A DNA stretch of 23,554 nucleotides from an uncultured Prevotella sp. GTDB lineage: Bacteria > Bacteroidota > Bacteroidia > Bacteroidales > Bacteroidaceae. This document shows positions 9,534 through 17,349 of the stretch, piece after piece. The notes beneath the pieces were generated by a model that saw only the letters and a list, made by a program, of their open reading frames with translations, did not search any database and was not told the DNA's origin. The DNA lies in contig CAAGGA010000008.1 in NCBI GenBank assembly GCA_900769275.1, positions 1 through 23,554 of the forward strand. Reading direction: 5' to 3'. How positions within the stretch are numbered: the stretch's first letter is position 1; each line of letters starts with the position of its first letter. A program made the translations under genes and the position numbers.

Positions 9534-9619
9534 CCACCATTTCACTACCATTTTTCCGCCATTTCATCGCTATTTTTCCGCCATTTCCGCTGTTTCGCCG
9601 CCATCTCCGCCATTTCGCT
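9534..9619. repeat. Pyrimidine-rich tandem array, 22-bp units with 11-bp sub-repeats
   Basis: Four units start at 9534, 9556, 9578 and 9598; three are 22 bp and one is 20 bp. Each begins CCACCATTTCA or CCGCCATTTC and contains a second, similar 11-bp half (CTACCATTTTT, TCGCTATTTTT, GCCATTTCGCT). The array lies 120 bp upstream of the giant gene's start, between it and the pectate lyase gene. It encodes nothing recognisable. Confidence 0.75.
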
Positions 9620-9670
9620 GCCATACCAAAGCATTATCCCAAATCATTCATCGGCATTATGGTGGGTAGT

Positions 9671-9886
9671 ATTATTTTGTCCTATTGTCTCTTTTTTCCC
9701 GCCATCTTCGTTCCTACCGTATAACATACTGAATACCAACGGAATAGAAAAAGCGTTGATATTACTCTGCAAAAGCTATGCTTTTACCTGGTAATATCAA
9801 CGCTTTTATCGTGAAATATCAACGTTATTACGGTGCAAAAGCGGCGCTATTGCGATGCAACAACATCGATGATTATTTTGTCCTAT
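9671..9886. repeat. 15-bp direct repeat flanking the intergenic hairpin
   Basis: ATTATTTTGTCCTAT occurs at 9671-9685 and again, identical, at 9872-9886, with start points 201 bp apart. The hairpin at 9749-9807 and its partial copy lie between them. The arrangement could mark the edges of a small inserted element or a duplication, or be two copies of one binding site. No transposase is present. Confidence 0.6.
9749..9807. terminator. Long hairpin, terminator-like on the minus strand, with partial repeat beyond
   Basis: The arms AAAAGCGTTGATATTAC (9749-9765) and GTAATATCAACGCTTTT (9791-9807) are perfect 17-bp complements. Inside them AAAAGC (9771-9776) pairs with GCTTTT (9780-9785) around a TAT loop. 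On the minus strand the stem ends in CGCTTTTTCTATT, a T-run that suits an intrinsic terminator for the pectate lyase gene, whose stop is 128 bp away. Beyond the hairpin, at 9814-9847, pieces recur: AATATCAACG, then TTATTACGGTGCAAAAGC, which matches 9761-9776 closely. This suggests a repeat element and not just a terminator. Confidence 0.7.
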
Positions 9887-9934
9887 ACCGTCCGCCGTGG
9901 ATTTGTCCTGTCGGCGGCACTCGTGACGGGGGGA

Positions 9935-12900
9935 TTACTGCCTGCCGCTCTTGGTGACAAACTTGCGTCCCTGCTGTATGTATATTCCGCGTGGGGTGTC
10001 CTTGACACGGCGTCCGCTGAGGTCATATACGGCTTCCTCCGTGGCGGTGGTGGCGGTGGTAGTGGCGTTGTCTATGCCCGTCACTACTCCCGTGCCTGCC
10101 GTTCCTCCGAAGTGATACTCCACGAGGATGATGACAGCCTGCTGCTCGCCTGCATTGGTGAATGTCACGCAGTCGGGCACGTTGTTGAGGTCGAAGGAGA
10201 TGACGTATGGGTTGTCACGCTCATCGTCCCATGTCTGCATGATTTTGTGGTCAGCCTCAGCCTGCTCGGCGGTGAAGGTGGTGCCTGCCACTTCCTTCCA
10301 ATAGCAGGTGCGTGGGTAGCCGTTGCCCGCCTTGCGTGCCTCTTCGGCAGTGGTGGTGGTGTATGCAGGACTGAATCCCACGAACGTTATCTTCGTGGCG
10401 CGTGCTCCTTCCGGCAGGAAGAGTGTCTCCTGCGCTCCGTTGCTCATCTTGATGGCTGTGCGTCCGTTGCTTCCAGTGTATGTCGTACCATTGTATTCAA
10501 AGTTGGTCACCTTGGGAGTGCCTGCTGAAGAGAGAGGCTTGGCGAGGTTTCCGGTGCACACGAGCTTCAGGCCGTATGCCTCATCGTTTTCTGCGCCTGT
10601 CAGCATATTGTTCGTTCCGCTGTTGTCGTATGAGCCGAGCTTGCAGTTGCCAAAGGCTACCATGCCGTACTTTGTCTCTCCTTCGGGTTCTGTCACCTCT
10701 CCCCCCCCGGGGTTTTCCTCGTCCCTTGAGCTGCCCTCCTTTATTATATAGAGCTTGCCCGTGGTGTAAAGTTCGCTGTCATCCCACTCGAATCCCTCGG
10801 CTGGCTTCTCGGGGTATATCTTTGCAAACTTGCCCGTGACGCTTGAGGGCTTGTAGCCGAAGATGGTGAAGTACTTGCCGTGGTCGAGCGCAGAGGTCAC
10901 GTTGGTCATGTCGAGTTCGAGGTTCACGTTGTCCTGAATGGTGAGTGATGACATGAACTTCACGTTGTTCTGTCGATAGAGTGAGGAGCCTTCCGCCTTG
11001 AAGAGTGACATCTTCACGGTCGTTCCGCTGCCGAGGGTCACTGCTCCCTTGAATGTCAGGGAGTTGCCGTAGAGAGCCGTGTCGCCTGCCTCGACGATGG
11101 TGCCCGCTGATGTGGTCACCTTGCCTGCTATGGAGCCTGTGCCCTTGAGCGTAGTGCCTTCGTTCTTGACGGTCACTGCGCCCGTACCGGAGTGTGTACC
11201 GTTGATGATGAGCGTGCCGCCCTCTACGGATGTGGTGCCCTTGTAGGTGTTGTTGCCGGTCAGTCGCCACAGTCCCGTGCCCACCTTTATGATTGATGTA
11301 GTACCTGTGTAGCTGCTTCCAGAGGTTGACCAGTCGTTGATGATGCCCTTGAAAGTCTCGTCGGAGTTAGCTCCTCCAACAGTCCATGAGCATTTGAAGT
11401 TATTTGTCTTCTTGCTCGAACCGATGAGGTAGGTGCCTGCATCGCCTGATATGCCGCCTATGGTGTTGACGGCATTGGTTTCCCATGCTCCCATCCATGT
11501 CTTTCCTGTGAGGTTTACTCGCAGTTTCGGACTGTTGAAGCTGGAGTTGTGCATGAAGAGGATGTTGGAGCCGCTCTGTGGCACTCCTTTTACTATGAGT
11601 TGTCCGTCGAAGCCTTGGAAAGAGGTATTGATATAGGTGCGCAGGTATGGTATCTCCAAGATGAGGTCGCCAGTGCCGGAAATAGGGTTCTTGATGTAGG
11701 CATGACTCGGGCACTTGATGGTGGACGTGGTGCCTTCTGTCGTCACTATCGGGAAGGTGAAGGTCTGGTAGTCTTCATTTTTGTAGGCAAAGCGCATCGT
11801 GCCGCCGCTCATGATGACCTTCTTGCCAAGCGATCCGAATGCCTTGCAGGCATTTTCCACGTCGGTAAAGTAGATTGTTCCGCCCTTGAGGTTGAGGTCT
11901 CCCGTGTAAGCGAAGAAGTTAGCGGCATCAGCAATGGCGAGTGTGCCTTCGCCGTCGAGAGTCAGATTGCCTGTTCCCTCGAAGCGTCCGCCAGCCGTCA
12001 GTGTGGCGGAGGCGTTGCTTATCTCGAGTGTCGATGGTGCCATGAGTCTTGCGCCGCGGTCGGTGGAGGTGCTGTTGCCTGTATATCTCAGCGTGCCGCC
12101 GTCGAGGATTAGGTTCTGCGGGTCGGCTATTGAGGATCCGATGCTGGATGGCTGTCCTCCGTTCTTGAGAGTGTTGATTTCCACCACGCCGTCGTGGATG
12201 ACCGTTGCACCCGTATATTTATTGCTGTTGCTCAGAATGAGAGTGCCTTCGCCGTCCTTGTTCATCGATGCTGTGCCAGCTATTGCGCTGCCGCTGACCT
12301 TTATCGTGCCCTTTCCCGTGGCTACGACGCTTGCGGGAGAGATGTCTGTCGGGATGTTGTAGTTGAGTATGAGGTCGGAGGTGAGCAGGAGTTTCTGTCC
12401 CTCAGCCACTTCGGTAGAGTTGGTCACGTCAGGCTCGTAGGTGTCGATGTCTATGATGCCGGTCTCCACCTGTCGTGTGGTGAACGTGCCAGTGGTGTAG
12501 TCAGAGTAAGCCTCCTCGCCGCCGTTCTCTCCGAAGGCACGGATGCGCACGTCGTAGATGGTGGCTTGATCCAAGCCGTTGATGGTGTATGAAGTGGCGT
12601 CGGCCTCGGTGCGTCCCACCTCTTTCCACGTGTTGTCCTTCTGTTTCACCTCGATGGCAAAGCCCTTCTCGTCGTCGGTGTAGTCACGCCATCCAATGGT
12701 GAGAGTGCTTGTCGTGGCTTTTTTCAGTTCGAAAGTGATGGGCTGGCGCAGGAAATACTGCCTGTCAGCCTTGGTGATAGAGTTGATATAGTTCTCGATG
12801 TTGAGGTAGCCGTTAGATGCTATGACCGTGGCGTCAGCCTTGTTGGGGTCGGTGCCGTTGGCTGTCTCCCATTCGTCGGGCATTCCGTCGCCGTCGGTGT

Positions 12901-14107
12901 CGGTGCGTTTTGTGCCTTTCCACCATGCCCAGTCGGAGGGTGTGCCGATAGGAAGGCTTGTCTCGTAGGTGATGAGTTTGCCCTTTGTGCCGAGTGACTT
13001 CAGTTCTTCGACCATGTAGCAGTCAGCCTGGTCACGGTAAGGGAGGCTTGCTCCCACGGTGGGGATGTTCTTCTCGATGAGTTCGTTGCCCGGGTACAGT
13101 TCAAGATAGGGGTAGTCATAGGGGGTGCTTACACGGTCGCCGCCGCCGTTGGTGGTCATCAGCACGGGGTCAAACTTGCCGTCCATGTTGCTGTCCTGCC
13201 AGTTGTCGTCGGCATAGAAATGGAAGTTGCTGTTGCCGCCGCCGAATGCGCTGCCGCCTTTCGCCGGACCGTTGATGAAGAGGTTTGACTCTATGTTGCA
13301 GTAAGACTGTCCCTCGGAGTCGCCGCCCATGATGTAACAGCCGTTCTGCCAGTTATATACCACGTTGTTGGCATACTGGTTGATGCCCTTGACCTTGTTG
13401 TTGCGGGTGGAGTTGTCGCAGTAGAAGTTGCGGTAGAGCGTGATATGGTCTGCCTGCATCAGTCCTCCGGCGGAGTGGGTGAGAAGACCCTGACCCACGA
13501 TACAGTTCTGCAGGGTGATGTCGCCCAGGTCTCCCTTGCCGTCAGGGTTGATGGAGAACGTCTCGTCGAGACCCCATGAGAAGGAGCAATGGTCGAAGAT
13601 CATGTTCGTGCCGTTGGAGATGCCTGCACAGTCCTTGCCGCTGTCGCCGCCCTTTCCCATGCGTACCCTGAGGTAACGGCAGATGATGTTGTTGGCTCCG
13701 GAGAAGCTCACGCCGTTGCCGTAGAGCGTGATGCCCTCGCCCGGCGCTGTCTGTCCGGCAATGTAGAGGTTGCTCTTGAAGACCATGCGGCTTGAGAGCT
13801 TGATGACTCCGCTGACGTCGAAGACGACGATGCGGTTGCTCTGTGACACGGCATCGCGCAGGGAACCCGTGCCGGAGTCATTGAGGTTGGTGACGTGATA
13901 GACGGTAGGCGAAGACGAAGCGCGTGCGCCAAGGGCGTACCTGCCCCATCCTGCTGCCTCGGGGAAAGCCAGAAGCGGCTCGGTGGCCGTGGCATTCAGC
14001 GCATTCCCGTTGCCGACAGCCGCCGTAGGGGCGGCATTGGCAGAAGAGATGCCGGCAAGCATTGCCGCTGCCAGCACGATAATCCGTGATAGTTTCTGAT
14101 AGTTCAT
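9935..14107 (-). CDS. Secreted PL1-like pectate lyase with FN3, autotransporter-type repeats, T9SS-like C-terminus
   Basis: The 1390-residue protein starts with a signal peptide (MNYQKLSRIIVLAAAMLAGI, cut near SSANA). About 45-440 form a right-handed beta-helix like family 1 pectate lyases of Bacteroidetes: FPEAAGWGRYALGAR, VYHVTNLNDSGTGSLRDAV, IFDHCSFSWGLDETFS and IVGQGLLTHSAGG. The end of this part carries a calcium-binding-like DTDGDGMPDEWETANGTDP (about 400-425). A fibronectin III domain follows (about 455-545). Roughly 590-1000 hold autotransporter-associated beta repeats (GEGTLILSNSNKYTGATVI, GTGLWRLTGNNTYKGTTSV, VEGGTLIIN). A Gly/Glu linker near 1130 leads to a beta domain. The end (AVYDLSGRRVKDTPRGIYI, VTKSGRQ) fits a T9SS sorting signal. 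The likely role is extracellular cleavage or binding of pectin-like polysaccharide; activity is inferred from the family. An upstream in-frame ATG (14165-14167) is rejected because it would bury the signal peptide. Confidence 0.87.
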   Translation of the reverse strand: MNYQKLSRIIVLAAAMLAGISSANAAPTAAVGNGNALNATATEPLLAFPEAAGWGRYALGARASSSPTVYHVTNLNDSGTGSLRDAVSQSNRIVVFDVSGVIKLSSRMVFKSNLYIAGQTAPGEGITLYGNGVSFSGANNIICRYLRVRMGKGGDSGKDCAGISNGTNMIFDHCSFSWGLDETFSINPDGKGDLGDITLQNCIVGQGLLTHSAGGLMQADHITLYRNFYCDNSTRNNKVKGINQYANNVVYNWQNGCYIMGGDSEGQSYCNIESNLFINGPAKGGSAFGGGNSNFHFYADDNWQDSNMDGKFDPVLMTTNGGGDRVSTPYDYPYLELYPGNELIEKNIPTVGASLPYRDQADCYMVEELKSLGTKGKLITYETSLPIGTPSDWAWWKGTKRTDTDGDGMPDEWETANGTDPNKADATVIASNGYLNIENYINSITKADRQYFLRQPITFELKKATTSTLTIGWRDYTDDEKGFAIEVKQKDNTWKEVGRTEADATSYTINGLDQATIYDVRIRAFGENGGEEAYSDYTTGTFTTRQVETGIIDIDTYEPDVTNSTEVAEGQKLLLTSDLILNYNIPTDISPASVVATGKGTIKVSGSAIAGTASMNKDGEGTLILSNSNKYTGATVIHDGVVEINTLKNGGQPSSIGSSIADPQNLILDGGTLRYTGNSTSTDRGARLMAPSTLEISNASATLTAGGRFEGTGNLTLDGEGTLAIADAANFFAYTGDLNLKGGTIYFTDVENACKAFGSLGKKVIMSGGTMRFAYKNEDYQTFTFPIVTTEGTTSTIKCPSHAYIKNPISGTGDLILEIPYLRTYINTSFQGFDGQLIVKGVPQSGSNILFMHNSSFNSPKLRVNLTGKTWMGAWETNAVNTIGGISGDAGTYLIGSSKKTNNFKCSWTVGGANSDETFKGIINDWSTSGSSYTGTTSIIKVGTGLWRLTGNNTYKGTTSVEGGTLIINGTHSGTGAVTVKNEGTTLKGTGSIAGKVTTSAGTIVEAGDTALYGNSLTFKGAVTLGSGTTVKMSLFKAEGSSLYRQNNVKFMSSLTIQDNVNLELDMTNVTSALDHGKYFTIFGYKPSSVTGKFAKIYPEKPAEGFEWDDSELYTTGKLYIIKEGSSRDEENPGGGEVTEPEGETKYGMVAFGNCKLGSYDNSGTNNMLTGAENDEAYGLKLVCTGNLAKPLSSAGTPKVTNFEYNGTTYTGSNGRTAIKMSNGAQETLFLPEGARATKITFVGFSPAYTTTTAEEARKAGNGYPRTCYWKEVAGTTFTAEQAEADHKIMQTWDDERDNPYVISFDLNNVPDCVTFTNAGEQQAVIILVEYHFGGTAGTGVVTGIDNATTTATTATEEAVYDLSGRRVKDTPRGIYIQQGRKFVTKSGRQ

Positions 14108-14225
14108 ATTGTCAGCTATGTTAGTAATGTTCCGAAAAAGGAGATGCCCTGACTTTCCCCCAGACAATATTCCACGCTGAGAATAATGCTACAAGGAAAG
14201 CATACTCCCTATCTCCAATCGAAGA

Positions 14226-14256
14226 CAAAATTATAAAAAAGAGGTGTAAAAACAAA
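14226..14256 (-). promoter_or_regulatory. Promoter for the pectate lyase-like gene
   Basis: On the minus strand, TTTG (14253-14256), exactly 19 nt, then TAATTTTG (14226-14233) match the Bacteroidetes -33/-7 consensus. Transcription would begin near 14219, giving a leader of about 110 nt. This lies inside the upstream extension of the ORF only in part and supports the start at 14107. Confidence 0.65.
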
Positions 14257-14328
14257 AGAAACAACGCTTTTTTTGCCGCAAGGAGATAAAAAAAACGTAA
14301 ATACCGCAGGTATGTCATCGGAAAATTG

Positions 14329-14337
14329 TAATTTTGC
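14329..14337 (+). promoter_or_regulatory. -7 element upstream of rpoN
   Basis: TAATTTTGC lies 37 bp before the chosen rpoN ATG (14375) and is identical to the -7 box before the AraC-family gene. No clear TTTG is present 19-21 nt upstream. Its position argues against the in-frame ATG at 14273, which would lie upstream of the transcript start. Confidence 0.5.
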
Positions 14338-14374
14338 ATTGTTAGAAACCATCCATCTTTCTTTCCTCAGGACA

Positions 14375-15967
14375 ATGGCACAGAAAAGTACGCTGACACA
14401 GGAGCAGGAACTCATTCAGAGGCAGCAGCAGATTCTTACCGCACAGCAGATATTGCAGGTGAAGCTGCTGGAGATGCCGTTGGCTCAACTTGAGGAGAAG
14501 GTGAGGGAGGAACTCATCGTCAATCCCGCCCTGGAAAAGGAAATGCCGGAAGAAAGCGGTGACGACGTGAGGACTGCCGAGGGCGATGTCAATGGCAATG
14601 CTGGCTATGACGACGACGACGGCTATGCCCCCGACAGCGAAAAAATAGCCTCCGATGATGACAGCGACGGCGCATCCGACCTTGAAAGGTATGAGAAGAT
14701 GACGGAACGGGAAGACCGCGACCAGGCTCTCGACGAGGCCCTCGACAGCATCGACTCCGATGACAGGCTCGTCAGCGACTACCGGCAGCGCAGCAACAAC
14801 ACCCCCGCTTCCTCCGAACAGGAAGAGATGGTGTATGGAGATACCGCCTCTTTCCGTGACAAACTGATGGAACAGGTGGCCGAAACCGACCTCTCTGCCA
14901 CGCAACGCACCGTCATGGAGTATCTCATAGGTATGCTCGACGACGACGGACTGCTGCGCACAGACCTCTCCGTCATAAGCGACAACCTCGCCATATACTA
15001 TTACATCGACGTCACCACGGCAGAGGTGGAGGAAGTGCTGCACGTGCTTCAGGGCTTTGACCCCGTAGGCGTAGGGGCAAGAAACCTGCAGGAATGCCTC
15101 CTGCTGCAGATAGGGCAGAGGGAGGACTCACAGCTGACACGCTGTATGCGCAAGGTCATAGAAGAGCATTACGAGGAGTTCACACGTAAGCACTGGGAGA
15201 AACTGAGCCAGCTGCTCGGCATCTCGGAATACCGGATGGAGGAGGTCATCGCCGAACTGCGGAGGCTTAACCCGCGTCCCGGTGCATCGCTCGGAGAGAC
15301 AATGGGTAAAAGCATCAATCAGGTGACACCCGACTTCATCATCGACACCGAAGAGGACGGAACCATATCCTTCTCCCTCAACACGGGAGAACTGCCCCGG
15401 CTCTACGTCTCACCTGACTACGAAGAGATGCTGCGCGGCTATCAGATGAATGCAAAGTCGCTCTCCCGCTCGGAAAAGAGCGCATTGCTCTTCTATAAAG
15501 AGAAAGTGGAAAGCGCACGGGGATACATCGACGCCATCGAGAGAAGACAGCGCACCATGTCAGCCACCATGAAGGCCATCATCGACATACAGCACCGCTA
15601 CTTCCTCGACGGTGACGAAGCCGACCTCGTACCCATGACCGAAAAAGACGTGGCAGAACGCATCGGAATGGATATCTCCACCGTCTCGCGGGTATGCAAG
15701 TCAAAGTATGCGGAGACTCCGTGGGGCATCTTCCGGCTCCGCCACTTCTTCTCCTCCGGCTACACCGTCGGCGGAGAGACCGAAATGTCAAACAGACGTA
15801 TCAAGGCCGCACTGACAGAGATAATAAAGACCGAGGACAAGAAACGCCCGCTAAGCGACGATGCCATAGCAAAACTGCTCAAGAAGCAAGGCTTCCCGAT
15901 AGCAAGGCGCACCGTAGCGAAATACCGCGATGCCCTGAACATCCCCATAGCCCGCCTGAGAAGATAG
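14375..15967 (+). CDS. rpoN: RNA polymerase sigma-54 factor RpoN
   Basis: RpoN directs RNA polymerase to -24/-12 promoters and needs AAA+ activators to open DNA. From the ATG at 14375 the protein has 530 residues. The N-terminal Gln/Leu-rich region I (QELIQRQQQILTAQQILQVK ... MPLAQLEEKVREELIVNPAL) contacts activator and core. A long acidic region II (about 60-135, many Asp) follows. The core-binding domain contains ATQRTVMEYLIGMLDDDGLL and GFDPVGVGARNLQECLL. The helix-turn-helix contains VAERIGMDISTVSRVCKSKY. The RpoN box is ARRTVAKYR at 510-518, the invariant -24 recognition motif. All diagnostic parts are intact. It is the first gene of a probable + strand operon with the PAP2-like gene, purE and ispG. 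The upstream ATG at 14273 would add 34 unrelated residues and lies before the likely promoter. Confidence 0.97.
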   Translation: MAQKSTLTQEQELIQRQQQILTAQQILQVKLLEMPLAQLEEKVREELIVNPALEKEMPEESGDDVRTAEGDVNGNAGYDDDDGYAPDSEKIASDDDSDGASDLERYEKMTEREDRDQALDEALDSIDSDDRLVSDYRQRSNNTPASSEQEEMVYGDTASFRDKLMEQVAETDLSATQRTVMEYLIGMLDDDGLLRTDLSVISDNLAIYYYIDVTTAEVEEVLHVLQGFDPVGVGARNLQECLLLQIGQREDSQLTRCMRKVIEEHYEEFTRKHWEKLSQLLGISEYRMEEVIAELRRLNPRPGASLGETMGKSINQVTPDFIIDTEEDGTISFSLNTGELPRLYVSPDYEEMLRGYQMNAKSLSRSEKSALLFYKEKVESARGYIDAIERRQRTMSATMKAIIDIQHRYFLDGDEADLVPMTEKDVAERIGMDISTVSRVCKSKYAETPWGIFRLRHFFSSGYTVGGETEMSNRRIKAALTEIIKTEDKKRPLSDDAIAKLLKKQGFPIARRTVAKYRDALNIPIARLRR

Positions 15968-16000
15968 GAGGATGGTGTTTCCCCCACGCCTCCCATGGTG

Positions 16001-16021
16001 TTCTTCGACCAGGTCGAAGAA
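16001..16021. repeat. Palindrome copy A, between rpoN and the PAP2-like gene
   Basis: This is a perfect 21-bp dyad: arm TTCTTCGACC, central A, arm GGTCGAAGAA. It is preceded by TGGTG and followed by an A-rich run. The next ATG (16048) is 26 nt downstream. It sits inside an 80-bp intercistronic spacer, 33 bp after the rpoN stop. Confidence 0.9.
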
Positions 16022-16047
16022 AAAAATCCCCAAAAAGAAAAAAGACA

Positions 16048-16716
16048 ATGCCCCCCAAATACCCCCAAGAAGCAGCAACAGGCAAGAAAAGAATGCACCG
16101 CCTCACAAGGCTCTCGATAGTGACATCGAGAGTGCTGAGCCTCATCTTCACGCCTTTCTACCTGCCGCTCGTCAGCACCACGCTGCTCTTCCTGTTCAGC
16201 TATCTCGCACTGCTGCACTGGCAGTACAAGGTATTCATCTTCGGAATGGTCTATCTCTTCACCATCTTCCTGCCCACGATGCTCATACATCTCTACATGA
16301 GGTATCAGGGATGGTCCATACTGAAACTCATAAGCAGGGAAGGAAGAATGGTGCCGTACGTCATATCCATATCGAGTTATTTCTTCTGCTTCTACCTCAT
16401 GAAGCTCTTCCATTTTCCGCATTTCCTCAGCATCATCATCCTCGCTGCCCTCTTCATACAGATAGTCTGCGCCATAACAAATATATGGTTCAAGATTTCC
16501 ACGCACACCGCAGCCATAGGAGGCATTACGGGAGGACTGCTGGCATACGCCGAAATCTTCGCTTTCAACCCCCTATGGTGGCTCTGCCTCTGCCTCATGG
16601 TAGGAGGACTCGTAGGAACGGGAAGAATGATGCTGCGGCAGCATTCGCTGCATCAGGTAGTCTATGGATTCTTAGTAGGAGCAATAGTATCCTTCTTTGT
16701 CATCATTACGCTATAG
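16048..16716 (+). CDS. PAP2-like integral membrane protein
   Basis: The 222-residue protein has about six hydrophobic segments covering most of its length after a basic N-terminus. Near the C-terminus KISTHTAAIGG resembles the PAP2 (phosphatidic acid phosphatase type 2) SGH motif, and GRMMLRQHSLHQVVYGFLVG resembles the R...H...D motif. The first PAP2 motif (KxxxxxxRP) is not visible, and the last acidic residue appears as Gln, so lipid-phosphate phosphatase activity is doubtful. The family call is by overall shape. It may act on lipid or lipid-linked phosphates in the inner membrane. The start at 16048 follows an A-rich leader; a second in-frame ATG at 16093 (207 residues) is equally possible. 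The frame stays open back into rpoN, but that part is clearly antisense-quality sequence. Confidence 0.75.
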   Translation: MPPKYPQEAATGKKRMHRLTRLSIVTSRVLSLIFTPFYLPLVSTTLLFLFSYLALLHWQYKVFIFGMVYLFTIFLPTMLIHLYMRYQGWSILKLISREGRMVPYVISISSYFFCFYLMKLFHFPHFLSIIILAALFIQIVCAITNIWFKISTHTAAIGGITGGLLAYAEIFAFNPLWWLCLCLMVGGLVGTGRMMLRQHSLHQVVYGFLVGAIVSFFVIITL

Positions 16717-16748
16717 AACCCACCTATAAAGAAAAATAGAAACAGGTA

Positions 16749-16769
16749 TTCTCCGACAAGGTCGAAGAA
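16749..16769. repeat. Palindrome copy B, upstream of purE
   Basis: It differs from copy A at two positions, both in the left arm (TTCTCCGACA), so two pairs of the dyad are lost. The right arm GGTCGAAGAA is intact. The element starts 32 nt after the PAP2-like stop and ends 19 nt before the purE ATG. Confidence 0.8.
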
Positions 16770-16788
16770 GAAAAAAAAGAAAGAAACA

Positions 16789-17295
16789 ATGTCCCCAAAA
16801 GTAAGCATCATCATGGGCAGCACCAGTGACCTGCCCGTCATGGAGAAGGCAATGGCCTTCCTCAACGAACAACAGATACCATTCGAAGTAAACGCCCTCT
16901 CAGCCCACCGCACGCCGGATGCCGTCGAAGCCTTTGCAAGAGGAGCGGAAGAGCGAGGCATACGCGTCATAATAGCCGCCGCAGGAATGGCTGCCGCACT
17001 GCCCGGAGTCATCGCAGCAAGCACCTCCCTGCCAGTGATAGGAGTGCCCATCAAGGGAATGCTCGACGGTCTTGACGCCATGCTGTCCATCATACAGATG
17101 CCTCCGGGCATACCGGTAGCCACGGTAGGAGTCAATGCCTCAATGAACGCAGCCATACTCGCCATGCAGATCCTCGCGCTCTCCGACCCGGAGACAGCCG
17201 CCCGCCTGAAGCAGTACAAGGCATCCCTCGGCAAGAAAATAGAGAAAGCAAACGCTGACCTCGCCGAAATCAAATACGATTTCAAGACCAATTAG
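16789..17295 (+). CDS. purE: N5-carboxyaminoimidazole ribonucleotide mutase PurE
   Basis: The 168-residue protein has the full length and motifs of class I PurE, which moves the carboxyl group of N5-CAIR to give CAIR in purine synthesis. The N-terminus VSIIMGSTSDLPVM carries the GSxSD phosphate-binding motif. ALSAHRTPD holds the catalytic His. AAGMAAALPGVIAA corresponds to the AGGAAHLPG loop, with Ala in place of the non-catalytic His. GIPVATVGVNASMNAAILA matches the C-terminal signature. It acts as a cytosolic octamer in the family. The gene lies between the PAP2-like gene (72-bp spacer) and ispG (54-bp spacer) and is likely cotranscribed. The ATG at 16789 aligns with the family start. Confidence 0.96.
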   Translation: MSPKVSIIMGSTSDLPVMEKAMAFLNEQQIPFEVNALSAHRTPDAVEAFARGAEERGIRVIIAAAGMAAALPGVIAASTSLPVIGVPIKGMLDGLDAMLSIIQMPPGIPVATVGVNASMNAAILAMQILALSDPETAARLKQYKASLGKKIEKANADLAEIKYDFKTN

Positions 17296-17307
17296 CCCCC
17301 TTTGGTG

Positions 17308-17328
17308 CTCTTCGACCTGGTCGAAGAG
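17308..17328. repeat. Palindrome copy C, between purE and ispG
   Basis: The arms are CTCTTCGACC and GGTCGAAGAG around a central T. Relative to copy A the outermost T:A pair has become C:G on both sides, so symmetry is kept. It lies 12 nt after the purE stop and 21 nt before the ispG ATG. The preceding TTTGGTG matches the TGGTG before copy A. Confidence 0.9.
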
Positions 17329-17349
17329 AAAAAAGAAGAAGCAACAACC

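Noticed and set aside
9833..10528. 231-codon + strand ORF over the 3' end of the pectate lyase gene
   Set aside because: It is the shadow of a conserved coding region with T9SS-like motifs on the other strand; low-complexity Gly and Cys content and no domain.
14273..14374. Upstream start for rpoN
   Set aside because: The 34 extra residues do not resemble RpoN region I and the -7 box at 14329 lies downstream of that ATG.
15694..16047. In-frame N-terminal extension of the PAP2-like gene into rpoN
   Set aside because: It overlaps the essential RpoN C-terminus and gives a basic, unlikely peptide; an ATG after an A-rich leader at 16048 is better.
15972..16739. 255-codon + strand ORF overlapping the PAP2-like gene in another frame
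   Set aside because: The product is rich in His, Pro and Arg, typical of an out-of-frame read, while the other frame gives coherent membrane helices.
16001..17328. Palindromes as rho-independent terminators
   Set aside because: They are followed by A-runs, not T-runs, on the + strand, lie within an apparent operon and sit close to start codons, so termination is not the best explanation.
17302..17349. In-frame upstream ATG for ispG
   Set aside because: The extra 16 residues come from translating palindrome C (FDLVEEKKEE) and are not part of the IspG family N-terminus.
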